Notes under the pieces: model-generated
The model's database searches: none
Told to the model about the DNA's origin: nothing
Seen by the model: only the letters and a program-made list of their open reading frames with translations
Assembly: GCF_003633775.1 (NCBI RefSeq)
Contig: NZ_RBIN01000001.1
Span: 1 to 64,000, forward strand
Reading direction: 5' to 3'
DNA from: Kushneria sinocarnis
Lineage (GTDB): Bacteria > Pseudomonadota > Gammaproteobacteria > Pseudomonadales > Halomonadaceae
DNA: 64,000 bases
Made by a program: the position numbers and the translations under genes
Shown: positions 17,255 through 27,193 of the stretch, piece by piece
How positions within the stretch are numbered: position 1 is the stretch's first letter
Layout of the letters: the number at the start of each line of letters is the position of its first letter

Positions 17255-19381
17255 ATGTTCACCATTGACGACCTTGCCGATCGACTCGACGGTTATCTCA
17301 GCGCCGAGGAGATTGCGCAGGTCAAACGCGCCTTCTACTACGCCGAACAGGCGCACGACGGCCAGCGACGTCGCTCCGGTGAACCCTATGTGACCCATCC
17401 GCTGGCGGTGGCCAACATCCTCGCCAACATGCACATGGACCATCAGAGCCTGATGGCCGCCATGCTGCATGACGTGATCGAGGACACCGGCATCACCAAG
17501 GACGCCCTGACCCGCCAGTTCGGCGAGGAGGTGGCCGAGCTGGTCGACGGTGTCTCCAAGCTGACCCAGATCACCTTCGAGGACAAGGCGGTCGCCCAGG
17601 CGGAGAACTTCCAGAAGATGGTGATGGCGATGTCACGCGATATCCGCGTGATCATCGTCAAGCTCGCCGACCGGCTGCACAACATGCGCACCCTGGGAGC
17701 GCTCAGGCCGGACAAGAAGCGTCGCATCGCCCGCGAGACGCTGGAGATCTACGCCCGCATCGCCAGCCGGCTGGGGATCAACACCATCCGCGTCGAGCTG
17801 GAGGATCTCTCCTTCCAGGCGATCCACCCGATGCGCGCCAAGCGTATCCAGCGCGCCGTCACCCGGGCGCGCGGCCATCGCCGCTCGATGGTGCGACACA
17901 TCCAGAGCACGCTGCAGAAGTGCCTCGATGACGAGGAGCTGCCGGGCACGGTGATCGGCCGCCAGAAGCATCTGCTGTCGATCTATCGCAAGATGCGCGA
18001 CAAGCAGCGCTCGTTCAACGAACTGATGGACGTGTTCGGCTTTCGCATCATCACCGATCGGGTCGATACCTGCTATCGCATCCTCGGCGCGGTGCACAAT
18101 CTCTACAAGCCGGTGCCCGGGCGCTTCAAGGACTACATCGCGATCCCCAAGGCGAACGGCTATCAGAGCCTGCACACCACCCTGTTCGGCAGCAACGGCA
18201 TCCCCATCGAGGTGCAGATCCGCACCCGCGAGATGGAGGCGATGGCCAACAACGGCGTCGCCGCGCACTGGCTCTACAAGGCCGGCCAGACCGATCGGCC
18301 GATCGCCATGGGCAGCCACGCCCGGGCGCGCGAATGGGTGCGCGGCCTGCTCGAGATGCAGCGCCACGCCGGCAATCCGCTGGAGTTCATCGAGCACGTC
18401 AAGAACGACCTGTTCCCCGACGACACCTATGTCTTCACCCCGCGCGGCGACATCATGGAGCTGCCGGGAGGGGCCACCGCGGTCGACTTCGCCTATGCGG
18501 TGCACACCGATATCGGCAACAGCTGCATCGCCTGTCGCATCGACCGCCACCTGGCGCCGTTGTCGACGCCACTGCAGAGCGGCCAGACGGTCGAGATCAT
18601 CACCGCGCCCGGCGCCCGGCCGAACCTGGCCTGGCTCTCCTTCGTGGTGACGGCCAAGGCGCGCTCGGCGGTGCGTCACTTCCTCAAGAACCAGCAGCGC
18701 AGCGACTCCATCACGCTCGGCCGCCGGCTGCTCAACCAGTCGCTGGCGCAGTTCGATACCCGGCTCGACGAGCTGCCGCCGCGGCGCATCGACAGCGCAC
18801 TGGATACCTTCGGACTGGAAACCCTCGACGATCTGCTCGACAGTATCGGTCTGGGCACCCGTACCGTGCAGAGCGTGGTGCACCGGCTGGTCTGTGACGA
18901 GCATGCCGACGAGAGCGGTTCGGCGGTGCAGGGCAGCGGGCCGATCGCCATCAGCGGCGCGCGCAACATGGTGATCGACTTCGCCCGCTGCTGCTATCCG
19001 CTGCCGGGCGATCGCATCATCGGTCATCTCAGTGCCGGACGCGGCATGGTCGTGCACCGCCACGACTGCCCCAATCTCGGCGAGTGCCACCAGGACCCCG
19101 AAAAGTGCCTGCCCATTCAGTGGTCGGAGCATGTCGAGGGCGATTTCCCGGTCGGCCTGCGGCTGGAGATCGAGACCCGGCGGGGCCTGATTGCCGAGCT
19201 GGCCAGCCTGATCACCGATGCCGAGGCCAATATCGAGCGCATCGGCATCGAGGAACGCGACGAGCGGCTGTCGCTCGTCAATCTGACGCTGGCGGTACGC
19301 AACCGCAACCATCTGGCAACCATCATCCGGCGTCTGCGCAATCTCAGTCATGTCAGCCGGGTCGCCCGTGTTCAGCAGTGA
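17255..19381 (+). CDS. spoT: Bifunctional (p)ppGpp synthetase/hydrolase SpoT
   Basis: A 708-residue regulator of the stringent response. The HD hydrolase domain comes first: [15 protein letters not shown] and the LHDVIEDT motif are intact, so hydrolysis should work. The RelA/SpoT synthetase domain follows ([21 protein letters not shown] and [14 protein letters not shown]). Next are a TGS domain (about residues 385-450, [22 protein letters not shown]) and a C-terminal zinc-finger/ACT region (about 560-708, with CCYPLPGD). The intact HD motif separates it from RelA. It is followed by ridA. Confidence 0.96.
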   Translation: MFTIDDLADRLDGYLSAEEIAQVKRAFYYAEQAHDGQRRRSGEPYVTHPLAVANILANMHMDHQSLMAAMLHDVIEDTGITKDALTRQFGEEVAELVDGVSKLTQITFEDKAVAQAENFQKMVMAMSRDIRVIIVKLADRLHNMRTLGALRPDKKRRIARETLEIYARIASRLGINTIRVELEDLSFQAIHPMRAKRIQRAVTRARGHRRSMVRHIQSTLQKCLDDEELPGTVIGRQKHLLSIYRKMRDKQRSFNELMDVFGFRIITDRVDTCYRILGAVHNLYKPVPGRFKDYIAIPKANGYQSLHTTLFGSNGIPIEVQIRTREMEAMANNGVAAHWLYKAGQTDRPIAMGSHARAREWVRGLLEMQRHAGNPLEFIEHVKNDLFPDDTYVFTPRGDIMELPGGATAVDFAYAVHTDIGNSCIACRIDRHLAPLSTPLQSGQTVEIITAPGARPNLAWLSFVVTAKARSAVRHFLKNQQRSDSITLGRRLLNQSLAQFDTRLDELPPRRIDSALDTFGLETLDDLLDSIGLGTRTVQSVVHRLVCDEHADESGSAVQGSGPIAISGARNMVIDFARCCYPLPGDRIIGHLSAGRGMVVHRHDCPNLGECHQDPEKCLPIQWSEHVEGDFPVGLRLEIETRRGLIAELASLITDAEANIERIGIEERDERLSLVNLTLAVRNRNHLATIIRRLRNLSHVSRVARVQQ

Positions 19382-19408
19382 AGCGGCAACCGGCCCATCA
19401 TCGCGCAT

Positions 19409-19437
19409 GCCGCCCGCCACCGACGATGACGGGCGGC
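19409..19437 (+). terminator. Hairpin between spoT and ridA
   Basis: GCCGCCCG pairs with CGGGCGGC around a 13-base loop and is followed by GTCTTTC. The T-run is short, so this may terminate or attenuate spoT transcription before ridA. Confidence 0.5.
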
Positions 19438-19466
19438 GTCTTTCAGGCGTCTTTCAGGAGCGTCCC

Positions 19467-19856
19467 ATGAGCAATCGAGCTGCCATTCATACCGACCGTG
19501 CCCCGGCCGCCATCGGCCCCTACTCGCAGGCGATCAAGGCCGGCAACACCATCTATCTGTCGGGCCAGATCCCGCTCGATCCCGAGAGCATGGAACTGGT
19601 GGGCGGCGACATCGAACTGCAGGCCCGCCAGGTCTTCGACAACATGGCAGCCGTCTGCCACGAAGCCGGCGGCTCGCTCTCCGATGTGGTCAAGCTCAAC
19701 CTCTATCTCACCGACCTCGACAACTTCTCCAAGGTCAATCAGATCATGGAAGAGTACTTCGACGAGCCGTATCCGGCCCGTGCCGCCGTCGGCGTCAAGG
19801 CGCTGCCCCGCGGCAGCCAGGTCGAGGCGGAAGGCATCATGCTGCTGGGTGACTGA
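19467..19856 (+). CDS. ridA: RidA family enamine/imine deaminase
   Basis: A 129-residue protein of the RidA/YjgF family, which forms trimers and hydrolyses reactive 2-aminoacrylate from PLP enzymes. Key parts: [16 protein letters not shown] with the conserved Tyr, [10 protein letters not shown], and the active-site Arg in [26 protein letters not shown] 19467 has CAGGAG seven bases upstream and starts the canonical domain; the longer frame overlaps the end of spoT. Confidence 0.94.
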   Translation: MSNRAAIHTDRAPAAIGPYSQAIKAGNTIYLSGQIPLDPESMELVGGDIELQARQVFDNMAAVCHEAGGSLSDVVKLNLYLTDLDNFSKVNQIMEEYFDEPYPARAAVGVKALPRGSQVEAEGIMLLGD

Positions 19857-19904
19857 GCGGCCCGACCTGCGCCGCGCCGGATCGAAGCGCCGGCGCGGCC
19901 GGCG

Positions 19905-20789
19905 TCAGGCCTGCCGGGCAGGCATGAAGCCGCCCTGGCGCAGGATATCCTCGTAGCCCTCGCGGAAGGTGGGATAGCAAAAGCGGTAGCCGGTCTCGAT
20001 CAGCCGGCTGCTGTCGCAGCGCTTGCTGGCCCGTCGGCGCAGCGGCGACTGGATCTCGCTGTCGGGTTCGACCTTCAATTGCCGCGCCAGCCACTTCATG
20101 ACCTCGTGCAGCGGCGCCGATTCACGGTCGCTGGCGAGATAGACCGGCGCCACTGGCTCGCCCTCGAACACCCGCCGGATCAGGAAATCCAGCACGCCGG
20201 CACAGTCATCGCGGTGAATGCGGTTGGAGTACATCACCGGCGTGGCAGGGGCAATGCGGCCTTCCCGCACCTGGCCGATCAGCCGCTCGCGGCCCGGGCC
20301 GTAGATGCCGGAGAAACGGACCGTGGTCCCGGGCAGCGGGCTTTGTGCCAGCCGCTGCTCGGCCTCGATCAGGCGCTGGCCGGAGAAGCTGGCGGGCTCC
20401 AGCGGGCTCTCCTCGTTGACCGTCTCGCCCTGCTGCTGACCGTAGACCGAGGTCGAGGAGACGAAGAAGACGTGCTGCGGTGCCCGGGCGCGGGCCTCGA
20501 AGTGCGCAAGGGTTGCGGTCAGACCGTCAACATAGGCCGTCTGATAGGCCTTTTCTTCGAACCGGTCGGCACTGATGGCATATACTATGATGTCCGCATC
20601 GGGCAGCGTTTCCAGCGCGCCCGGCGCATTGACATCGAGGGCGACGCCCTCGATGCCGGTATCGGCCAGTGCTGCGATGCTGTTGCGACGGACACCGATC
20701 ACGCGGTGACCCTGCTTGACGAGCAGGTGACCCAGTGCGGTGCCCACGTCGCCACAACCCAGTATGAGGATGGTCCTGTTCACTTTCAT
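19905..20789 (-). CDS. NAD-dependent epimerase/dehydratase-like SDR (YeeZ-like)
   Basis: A 294-residue extended SDR-type protein. Cofactor loop: ILGCGDVGTALGHLL. VSSTSVYGQQQGE carries the Ser region and the first Tyr, and the C-terminal half has RFSGIYGPGRERLI, as in YeeZ/YbjT relatives. The classic YxxxK is not obvious; FSGQRLIEAE occupies the place, so catalysis is doubtful. Function unknown; E. coli YeeZ is also uncharacterised. ATG 20789 is chosen because AAGGAG lies seven bases upstream. It is divergent from oxyR, with a 89-base gap. Confidence 0.78.
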   Translation of the reverse strand: MKVNRTILILGCGDVGTALGHLLVKQGHRVIGVRRNSIAALADTGIEGVALDVNAPGALETLPDADIIVYAISADRFEEKAYQTAYVDGLTATLAHFEARARAPQHVFFVSSTSVYGQQQGETVNEESPLEPASFSGQRLIEAEQRLAQSPLPGTTVRFSGIYGPGRERLIGQVREGRIAPATPVMYSNRIHRDDCAGVLDFLIRRVFEGEPVAPVYLASDRESAPLHEVMKWLARQLKVEPDSEIQSPLRRRASKRCDSSRLIETGYRFCYPTFREGYEDILRQGGFMPARQA

Positions 20790-20878
20790 CCAGCTCCTTG
20801 CCAGCAGGATCATGACAACGCACGATTCCGGAAGATGATAACCTTTCCCTGTCTCAAGTGACGCCTCGGGTCCAGGTC

Positions 20879-21799
20879 ATGACTTTAACAGAACTCCGCT
20901 ACATCGTAACCTTGGCTCAGGAGCGCCATTTCGGCCGCGCCGCCGAGCGCTGCTTCGTCTCCCAGCCGACCCTCTCCGTAGCGGTCAAGAAGCTCGAGGA
21001 CGAACTGGGCGTGGCGCTGTTCGAGCGCAGCAAATCCACCGTTCAGGTCACCCCGCTGGGCGAGCGTATCGTCGACCAGGCCGGGCGAGTACTGGAACAG
21101 GCCAATACCATTCGCGAGCTCGCCAGCGAAGGCAAGGACCAGCTCTCCAGTCCGCTGCGCATCGGCGCCATCTACACCATCGGGCCCTATCTCTTCCCGC
21201 ATCTGATCCCGGCGCTGGCCGAGCAGGCCCCGCAGATGCCGCTGTACATCGAGGAGAGCCTGACCGGCGAGCTGCGCCGGCGGCTGCGGTCGGGCGAGCT
21301 CGACGTGATCATCGTCGCGCTGCCGTTCAACGAGCCCGACGTGCTGACCCGCGCGCTCTACGAGGAACCCTTCGAGGTGCTGCTGCCGGCCGGCCACAAA
21401 TGGCTGGAAAAAAGCGCGATCGACAAGGAGTGGCTGCTCGAGGAGCGGCTTTTGATGCTCGGAGAGGGACACTGCTTCCGCGATCAGATCCTCGAGGCCT
21501 GCCCGGCGATCAACTCCCAGCTCAGTCACCCCGAGAACCCGCTGGTGGCCGAGGGCGGCTCGCTGGAGACCATCCGCCACATGGTGGCCTCGGGGCTGGG
21601 CATCACGGTCCTGCCGCACTCGGCGATGGGCACCGATCACTACGGCAGCGGCCTGCTGGAGAGCCGGCCGTTCCGGGATCCCGCGCCCGGGCGCACGGTC
21701 GCCATGGCATGGCGCGCCAGCTTCCCCCGACCCAAGGCGATCGATGCCCTGATCCGGGCCATCGATCAGTGTCAGATGGCGAACATGCAGGCCGCATGA
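20879..21799 (+). CDS. oxyR: Hydrogen peroxide sensor regulator OxyR
   Basis: A 306-residue LysR-type regulator that senses H2O2 by disulfide formation and activates catalase, peroxiredoxin and iron-control genes. The HTH is near residues 18-40 (FGRAAERCFVSQPTLSVAVKK). The redox pair is exactly at Cys199 and Cys208 in LGEGHCFRDQILEACP, matching E. coli numbering. Its stop overlaps the recG start by four bases, the same oxyR-recG order found in Pseudomonas. ATG 20879 gives the canonical N-terminus; an upstream GTG would add seven non-conserved residues. Confidence 0.95.
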   Translation: MTLTELRYIVTLAQERHFGRAAERCFVSQPTLSVAVKKLEDELGVALFERSKSTVQVTPLGERIVDQAGRVLEQANTIRELASEGKDQLSSPLRIGAIYTIGPYLFPHLIPALAEQAPQMPLYIEESLTGELRRRLRSGELDVIIVALPFNEPDVLTRALYEEPFEVLLPAGHKWLEKSAIDKEWLLEERLLMLGEGHCFRDQILEACPAINSQLSHPENPLVAEGGSLETIRHMVASGLGITVLPHSAMGTDHYGSGLLESRPFRDPAPGRTVAMAWRASFPRPKAIDALIRAIDQCQMANMQAA

Positions 21800-23898
21800 G
21801 CGAAACCCGCTCCGTCACCGCGCTGACCGGCGTCGGCGACAGCATGGCCGAACGGCTGGCGCGGCTGGGCATCACCGCGCCGGAGGATCTGCTCTTTCAT
21901 CTGCCGCTGCGCTACCAGGATCGTACCCGGGTCACGCCGATCGGCGAGGTGCGGGCCGGTGCCGAGGTGGTCATCGAGGGCGAAATCACCGCCGCCAGCG
22001 TGGTCCAGGGCCGCCGCCGCAGCCTGCTGGTGCGGCTCAGGGATGCCACCGGCATCGTTTCGCTACGCTTTTTCCACTTCTCTCCCGCCCAGCAGCAGCA
22101 GTTCTCCCCGGGCAGCCGGCTGCGCCTGTTCGGCGAGGCCCGCACCGGCAGTACCGGGGTGGAGTTCTATCATCCGGAGTACCGCCTGCTCGGCCGGCAG
22201 GATACCGCCGAGACCGCCAGCGAAGAGAGCCTGACGCCGATCTACCCCACCACCGAGGGGCTGACCCAGCCGCGCCTGCGCGGGCTGATCGATCAGGTAC
22301 TGACGCAGCTCGACGAGCATCCCGAGCGGCTCACCGAACTGATTCCCGAGGCGCTGCGGGCCCGCTTCCGGCTGCCGGGACTGGCGGAAGCGCTGCGCTA
22401 TCTGCATCATCCGCCGCCCGATGCACCGCTGGAGACGCTGGCTGCCGGGCAGCACCCCACCCAGCGCCGGCTGGCGCTGGAGGAACTGCTGGCGCATCAG
22501 CTCAGTCTGCGCCAGATCCGCCGCCACATTCAGCATGACTCCGCCCCGGCGCTGCCACGCGACGGGGCGCTGGCCGCCCGTTTTCTGACCGCGCTGCCCT
22601 TTTCGCTGACCAGCGCCCAGCGCCGCGTGCTCGGCGAGATCGGCCTCGACATGACCCGCCGGGCGCCGATGCTGCGGCTGGTGCAGGGGGATGTCGGCTC
22701 GGGCAAGACGGTGGTGGCGGCGATGGCAATGCTGGCCGCGGTCAGCGGCGGTTGCCAGGCCGCGCTGATGGCTCCCACCGAACTGCTCGCCGAGCAGCAC
22801 CATCGCACCCTGAAGGGATGGTTCGAACCGCTGGGACTGGAAGTGGCCTGGCTCGCCGGTCGCCTCAAGGGGCGTGCCCGGCTCGATGCCAAGGCCGCCA
22901 TCGCCGAGGGCCGGGCGCAGATCGTGGTCGGCACCCACGCCCTCTTCCAGGCGGATGTCCACTTCCACCGCTTGGGGCTGGCGGTGATCGACGAGCAGCA
23001 CCGCTTCGGCGTGCATCAGCGCCTGGCGCTGCGCCAGAAGGGCGAGCAGAGCGTCGGCGGCGGCGGCGGCCTGACCCCCCATCAGCTGATCATGACCGCC
23101 ACCCCGATCCCGCGGACCCTGGCGATGAGCGCCTACGCCGATCTCGATGTCTCGGTGATCGACGAGCTGCCGCCCGGGCGCACGCCGGTGAAGACGGTGG
23201 CGATCAGCGACGAGCGTCGTCCCGAGGTCATCGAGCGCATCCGCGAGGCGTGCCGCGACGGCCGCCAGGCGTACTGGGTCTGCACCCTGATCGAGGAGTC
23301 CGAGGCGCTGACCTGCCAGGCCGCCGAGGCCACCCACGAGGCGCTGGTCGAGGCGCTGGAGGGCTTCAGCGTCGGCCTGGTACACGGGCGCATGAAGACC
23401 GCCGAGAAGACCGCGACGATGAACGCCTTCAAGGAGGGCGAGCTCGACCTGCTGGTGGCGACCACGGTGATCGAGGTCGGCGTCGACGTGCCCAATGCCA
23501 GCCTGATGATCATCGAGAACCCCGAGCGGCTCGGACTGGCCCAGCTGCATCAGCTGCGCGGCCGGGTGGGGCGCGGCTCGACCGAGAGCTTCTGCGTGCT
23601 GCTCTATCATCCGCCGCTCTCCGAGCACTCCCGCGAGCGGCTGGGGGTGCTGCGCGAATCGAACGACGGCTTTCGCATCGCCGAGCGCGATCTCGCCCTG
23701 CGCGGCCCCGGTGAGGTGCTGGGCACCCGTCAGACCGGGCTGGTGGGCATGCACATCGCCGATCTCACCCGCGATCGCGATCTGCTCGAGCCGGTGCGCG
23801 AACTCGCCGACGCCCTGCTCGAGCAGGCGCCCGATGCGGTCGAACCGCTGATCCGGCGCTGGCTGGGCGAGGAGGCCAACCGCTACGGGCAGGTGTAG
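21796..23898 (+). CDS. recG: ATP-dependent DNA helicase RecG
   Basis: A 700-residue branch-migration helicase that reverses stalled forks and processes Holliday junctions. An N-terminal wedge/OB domain (about residues 60-155, with RYQDRTRVTPIGEVRAGAEV) comes before two SF2 domains. Motif I is QGDVGSGKTVVAAMAM and motif II is the DEQHR box. TATPIPRTLAM is motif III and the RGRVGRG segment is motif VI. The length matches the family (about 690). Starts at ATG 21796, overlapping oxyR by four bases. Confidence 0.96.
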   Translation: MSETRSVTALTGVGDSMAERLARLGITAPEDLLFHLPLRYQDRTRVTPIGEVRAGAEVVIEGEITAASVVQGRRRSLLVRLRDATGIVSLRFFHFSPAQQQQFSPGSRLRLFGEARTGSTGVEFYHPEYRLLGRQDTAETASEESLTPIYPTTEGLTQPRLRGLIDQVLTQLDEHPERLTELIPEALRARFRLPGLAEALRYLHHPPPDAPLETLAAGQHPTQRRLALEELLAHQLSLRQIRRHIQHDSAPALPRDGALAARFLTALPFSLTSAQRRVLGEIGLDMTRRAPMLRLVQGDVGSGKTVVAAMAMLAAVSGGCQAALMAPTELLAEQHHRTLKGWFEPLGLEVAWLAGRLKGRARLDAKAAIAEGRAQIVVGTHALFQADVHFHRLGLAVIDEQHRFGVHQRLALRQKGEQSVGGGGGLTPHQLIMTATPIPRTLAMSAYADLDVSVIDELPPGRTPVKTVAISDERRPEVIERIREACRDGRQAYWVCTLIEESEALTCQAAEATHEALVEALEGFSVGLVHGRMKTAEKTATMNAFKEGELDLLVATTVIEVGVDVPNASLMIIENPERLGLAQLHQLRGRVGRGSTESFCVLLYHPPLSEHSRERLGVLRESNDGFRIAERDLALRGPGEVLGTRQTGLVGMHIADLTRDRDLLEPVRELADALLEQAPDAVEPLIRRWLGEEANRYGQV

Positions 23899-23914
23899 CG
23901 GCGCCTCCCGCCGC
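23898..23914. terminator. Hairpin between convergent recG and apnO
   Basis: GCGGCG and CGCCGC pair around a five-base loop in the 33-base gap between two convergent stop codons. No T-run, so support is moderate. Confidence 0.4.
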
Positions 23915-23931
23915 ACCACCCGCCCGCCTCG

Positions 23932-24813
23932 TCAGGCACTGCCGAGCGCCGGCGAATCCTCGTCACGCCGGACCCGGTCGATCTTCAGCATGCGGGCAAT
24001 CACCCGGTCGAGCTCCTGCTGGTCGAAGATCTTCTTCCAGTCGTCCTTCAGGATGTTCTCGCGACCGTAGTCGATGGCGACCATGCAGGCGTCCGAAAAC
24101 GGATTGGAGCTGCGAAAGGCGACCGCCAGCGCAATCTGGATATGGCCGTAGAGCATCGCCTCGGCGGCTTCGCGCGACACCCCGCTGCGCGACACGGTCT
24201 CCTCCAGCGCCTCCTTCATGAAGGTGCCCACCATGCAGGTCACGGTCTCGACCAGGGTGGGTTCGAGGTAGGCCAGCTGGGTCACCGTCACCCAGTGCAC
24301 CTCGTCGACCGGGGCGTACATCACCCGGATGACCTCCGCCAGCGCGGCCTTCTCCGACTCGTCACCGGCCTCGAAGGCCGCCGCCACCGATTGCGTGGCC
24401 GCCACGCCGCCGAAGGCATCGGCGTGCTCGGCCTCGGTATAGCGCTCGAGGAAGACCGAGGGGTGACAGGGGTGGGCCACCGCGTAGTGGATCTCGCCGC
24501 GCTGATGCAGCAGGCCGGCGTAGGCCGCCGCGGGATCGAGCGTCAGCAGCGTGGCGCCGGCCTTCATGCGTGGCACCAGCTGCTCGGAGACCTTGCCCAG
24601 CACGATATCCGGCACCGCCAGGATCACCAGATCGCACTGCTCGATGATCTCCTCGACGGCCGTGACCGAACGCCCGGCATCGCGCACGCGCTGCTGCGCC
24701 TCCGGGGCGTTTTCGCAGTAGTGCACCTGCAGGCTGCTCTGCGCCAGATTGTCGGAAATGCGCATGCCCATCTTGCCGCCGGCGCCCACCAGGGCGATGG
24801 ATTGATAGCTCAT
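23932..24813 (-). CDS. apnO: D-apionate oxidoisomerase
   Basis: A 293-residue NAD-dependent dehydrogenase of the 6-phosphogluconate dehydrogenase-like superfamily. The Rossmann loop is ALVGAGGKMGMRISDNL (residues 6-22), and LVILAVPDIVLGKV follows the second strand pair. VAHPCHPSVF and the helical C-terminal domain match ApnO, which converts D-apionate to 3-oxo-isoapionate. Assignment rests on recognition plus context: oiaC, apnL and apsD lie next to it. The ATG overlaps the oiaC stop by four bases. ApnO family members are also annotated as semialdehyde or phosphogluconate dehydrogenases, which is the main alternative. Confidence 0.82.
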   Translation of the reverse strand: MSYQSIALVGAGGKMGMRISDNLAQSSLQVHYCENAPEAQQRVRDAGRSVTAVEEIIEQCDLVILAVPDIVLGKVSEQLVPRMKAGATLLTLDPAAAYAGLLHQRGEIHYAVAHPCHPSVFLERYTEAEHADAFGGVAATQSVAAAFEAGDESEKAALAEVIRVMYAPVDEVHWVTVTQLAYLEPTLVETVTCMVGTFMKEALEETVSRSGVSREAAEAMLYGHIQIALAVAFRSSNPFSDACMVAIDYGRENILKDDWKKIFDQQELDRVIARMLKIDRVRRDEDSPALGSA

Positions 24814-25610
24814 GATACGTTGCTCCTCAGCAGATTCATGTTGTGGCGGGTCCATTCGGCCTCGAGCCGGCAGGTCGTTGCGGCATCGTCCTGCCAGCCC
24901 AGCCAGTGCTCGATCACCGCCCCGATGCCGCGCCCCGCCGGATCGATGCGCGCGAGCATGTCCGACAGCGGCAGCAGCCCCTCGCCCAGCGGGCAGCCGG
25001 TCAGCTGAAAGCCCACCCAGCCGGGCGAACGGGTGAAGTGAAAGTCCTTGATGTGCAGATTGACGACCCGCGCGGCAGTACGCGCGATCACCGTCCCGGG
25101 CAGCTCCAGTGCCGCCACGCAGTTGGCGGGGTCCAGACAGATGCCGACATGCGCGTCGTCGACCTGCTCGATGACCGCCATGAGCGCATCGACCGGCAGC
25201 TGCTCGTAGGTCTCCAGCGCCAGCGTCACGCCCTGCCGGCGCAGCCGGGGCAGCAGGGCCTCCAGCCGCTGCACGGCCTGCTGTGCATCGGGCCGGTCGT
25301 CGCCGCTGTAGATCATGCTGCGCAGCAGGCGCACGTCGAGCCGCTCGGCAATGTCGAGATAGCGTTCGAGCGGTTCGCGGGCCAGCCCGCGGGTGCCCAG
25401 CTCCAGCCGGATGCCCAGCCGCGCGGCCTGCTCGCGCAGGGCCTCGAGCTCGGCGGCGGTCAGCGACTCGATGGCCGGGTAATCGCAGATCTGGAAGAGA
25501 TCGCCGCCCAGGGCGGCCGTCTCCTCGAGCATGGCGGCGAGGGTCATCGGTGCCTCGACCTGCGTCGACCCCCGCCAGAAGAAGGCATAGGTGCTCAGTC
25601 CGATTGCCAT
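24810..25610 (-). CDS. oiaC: 3-oxo-isoapionate decarboxylase
   Basis: A 266-residue TIM-barrel protein of the sugar isomerase/epimerase (AP endonuclease-2) superfamily. The start IGLSTYAFFWRG, then QICDYPAIESL, LELGTRGL, LETYEQLPV, ICLDPANCVAALE and NLHIKDFHF give a likely metal site (Glu, Asp, His, and Glu in VIEHWL). The pattern matches OiaC, which removes CO2 from 3-oxo-isoapionate to give L-erythrulose. ATG 25610 has AAGGAG six bases upstream. It follows the MFS gene by 27 bases and overlaps apnO by four, so the three form one transcript. Confidence 0.82.
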   Translation of the reverse strand: MAIGLSTYAFFWRGSTQVEAPMTLAAMLEETAALGGDLFQICDYPAIESLTAAELEALREQAARLGIRLELGTRGLAREPLERYLDIAERLDVRLLRSMIYSGDDRPDAQQAVQRLEALLPRLRRQGVTLALETYEQLPVDALMAVIEQVDDAHVGICLDPANCVAALELPGTVIARTAARVVNLHIKDFHFTRSPGWVGFQLTGCPLGEGLLPLSDMLARIDPAGRGIGAVIEHWLGWQDDAATTCRLEAEWTRHNMNLLRSNVS

Positions 25611-25637
25611 GATGGCTCCTTCGTTGGGGCTCACGTC

Positions 25638-26996
25638 TCAGCCCTCGGCCCGGGCCGAGGTCGCATTCGCCACCGTCCCGGCATCGGGGCGGTGCACCCG
25701 GCTGATGGCGAGCATCAGCACGCCGGCCAGCAGCATGAAGCCGCCCACCACGAACATCGGCACGGTGTAGCTGCCGGTCAGGTCATGCAGCGCACCGGTC
25801 AGATAGCCCGAGGAGAAGCCGGCGAGATTGCCGATGGTGTTGATCAGCGCCACCCCGGCCGCAGCCGCGGCGCCATCCAGAAAGCGCGTCGGCAGGGTCC
25901 AGAAGTTGGGCAGGGCGGCAAAGATCGAGCAGGCGGTGACGGTGATCATCGCCACGGTGGTGATGGGCGAGTCCATGTAGAGGGCCAGCGGCACGCTGAT
26001 GGCGCCGGTGAAGGCCGGGATCGCGATGTGCCAGCTGCGCACGCCGCGCCGGGTGGCATCCCGCGACCAGAGATAGAGCACCACCGCCGCCGGCAGGTAG
26101 GGAATGGCCGTGATCAGCCCCTCCTCGAGCAGGGTGAAGCGGGTCCCGAACTGCGCCTCGAAGCCGTCGATGATGGTCGGCAGGAAGAACGCCAGCGCAT
26201 AGAGCCCGTAGATGAAACCGAAGTAGATCAGGCACAGCGCCCAGACCCGGCCGTTGAGAAGGGCCATCTTCAGTCCGTGCTTCTCCTTGTGCGTGCCCGT
26301 CTTCTCGGCGGATTCGCGCTCGAGTTCGGCGGTCAGCCAGGCCTTCTCCTCGTCGGTCAGCCAGCGCGCATCCGCCGGACGATCGACCAGATAGAACCAC
26401 GCCACGATGCCCAGCAGGATGGCCGGTACCGCTACACCGAAGAACATGAAGCGCCAGCCCGCCAGGCCGAAGAAGAAGCCGTCGTGCTGAATCAGCGAGG
26501 CCGCCAGCGGCGCGCCGATCACGGTGGTCAGCGGCTGGGCGAGATAGAACAGCGCCAGGATCCGGCTGCGGTGGCGCGAGGGTACCCACAGGCTCAGGAA
26601 CAGGATCGCGCCGGGGAAGAAGCCGGCTTCCGCCACCCCCAGCAGAAAGCGCAGCGTATAGAGCCCGCCGGCGCTGTCCACCCAGGTAAACAGCAGCGCC
26701 ACGATGCCCCAGCTGACCATGATGCGGGCCAGCCACTTGCGGGCCCCGAAGCGGTGCAGGGCGAGATTGCTGGGGACCTCCAGCAGGATATAGCCGACGA
26801 AGAAGATGCCCGAGGCAAAACCGAACTGCGCTGCACTCAGCGCCAGATCGCTGTTCATGCCGTTGGGGGCAGCAAAGGAGATCGCCGTCCGATCGAGATA
26901 GTTGACGAAGAACATCAGGGCCACGAAGGGCACCAGTCGCCACGCTACCTTGCGGATGGCCGAGGATTCAACCGAGGACGCTGCCGTATGCTCCAT
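25638..26996 (-). CDS. MFS transporter, anion:cation symporter (ACS) family
   Basis: A 452-residue permease with about 12 helices in the ACS branch that imports sugar acids and related carboxylates. Family marks: VNYLDRTAISFAAP in helix 1, YILLEVPSNLALHRFGARKW, and RFLLGVAEAGFFPGAILFLS. By context it probably imports D-apionate or another intermediate of this pathway; this is inference, since D-apiose itself is a neutral sugar. ATG 26996 has GGGAG seven bases upstream. It is the first gene of the MFS-oiaC-apnO transcript, with a promoter-like motif about 112 bases upstream. Confidence 0.85.
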   Translation of the reverse strand: MEHTAASSVESSAIRKVAWRLVPFVALMFFVNYLDRTAISFAAPNGMNSDLALSAAQFGFASGIFFVGYILLEVPSNLALHRFGARKWLARIMVSWGIVALLFTWVDSAGGLYTLRFLLGVAEAGFFPGAILFLSLWVPSRHRSRILALFYLAQPLTTVIGAPLAASLIQHDGFFFGLAGWRFMFFGVAVPAILLGIVAWFYLVDRPADARWLTDEEKAWLTAELERESAEKTGTHKEKHGLKMALLNGRVWALCLIYFGFIYGLYALAFFLPTIIDGFEAQFGTRFTLLEEGLITAIPYLPAAVVLYLWSRDATRRGVRSWHIAIPAFTGAISVPLALYMDSPITTVAMITVTACSIFAALPNFWTLPTRFLDGAAAAAGVALINTIGNLAGFSSGYLTGALHDLTGSYTVPMFVVGGFMLLAGVLMLAISRVHRPDAGTVANATSARAEG

Positions 26997-27107
26997 GATC
27001 GCTCCCGGGACTGCCTCAGATACAGGCGTGCCATGAAATGAACGAAGACCGGAGCCTTCGTGCACGCAAGGCGAGTACGAAGGTCGCCGGTCGCGACATG
27101 GGTAATC

Positions 27108-27124
27108 ATCATCTCATCATACCA
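27108..27124 (-). promoter_or_regulatory. Island motif copy 1 (TGGTATGATGAGATGAT)
   Basis: On the minus strand, about 112 bases before the MFS start. It matches 15 of 17 bases with the motif in front of apsD (29221-29237). The GGTAT core recalls the GGTATA repeats bound by NanR, and a NanR-like regulator is encoded in the island. TGGTATGAT also resembles an extended -10 box. Confidence 0.55.
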
Positions 27125-27193
27125 CTACCACAATACGACTTGAGTCAGGGGCCGTTGCGCCGGACTACATCGCACACGACCCCGGGCGTAGTG

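Noticed and set aside
19905-20789. UDP-glucose epimerase role for the SDR near oxyR
   Set aside because: The YxxxK motif is not clear and the pattern is YeeZ-like, so no substrate was assigned.
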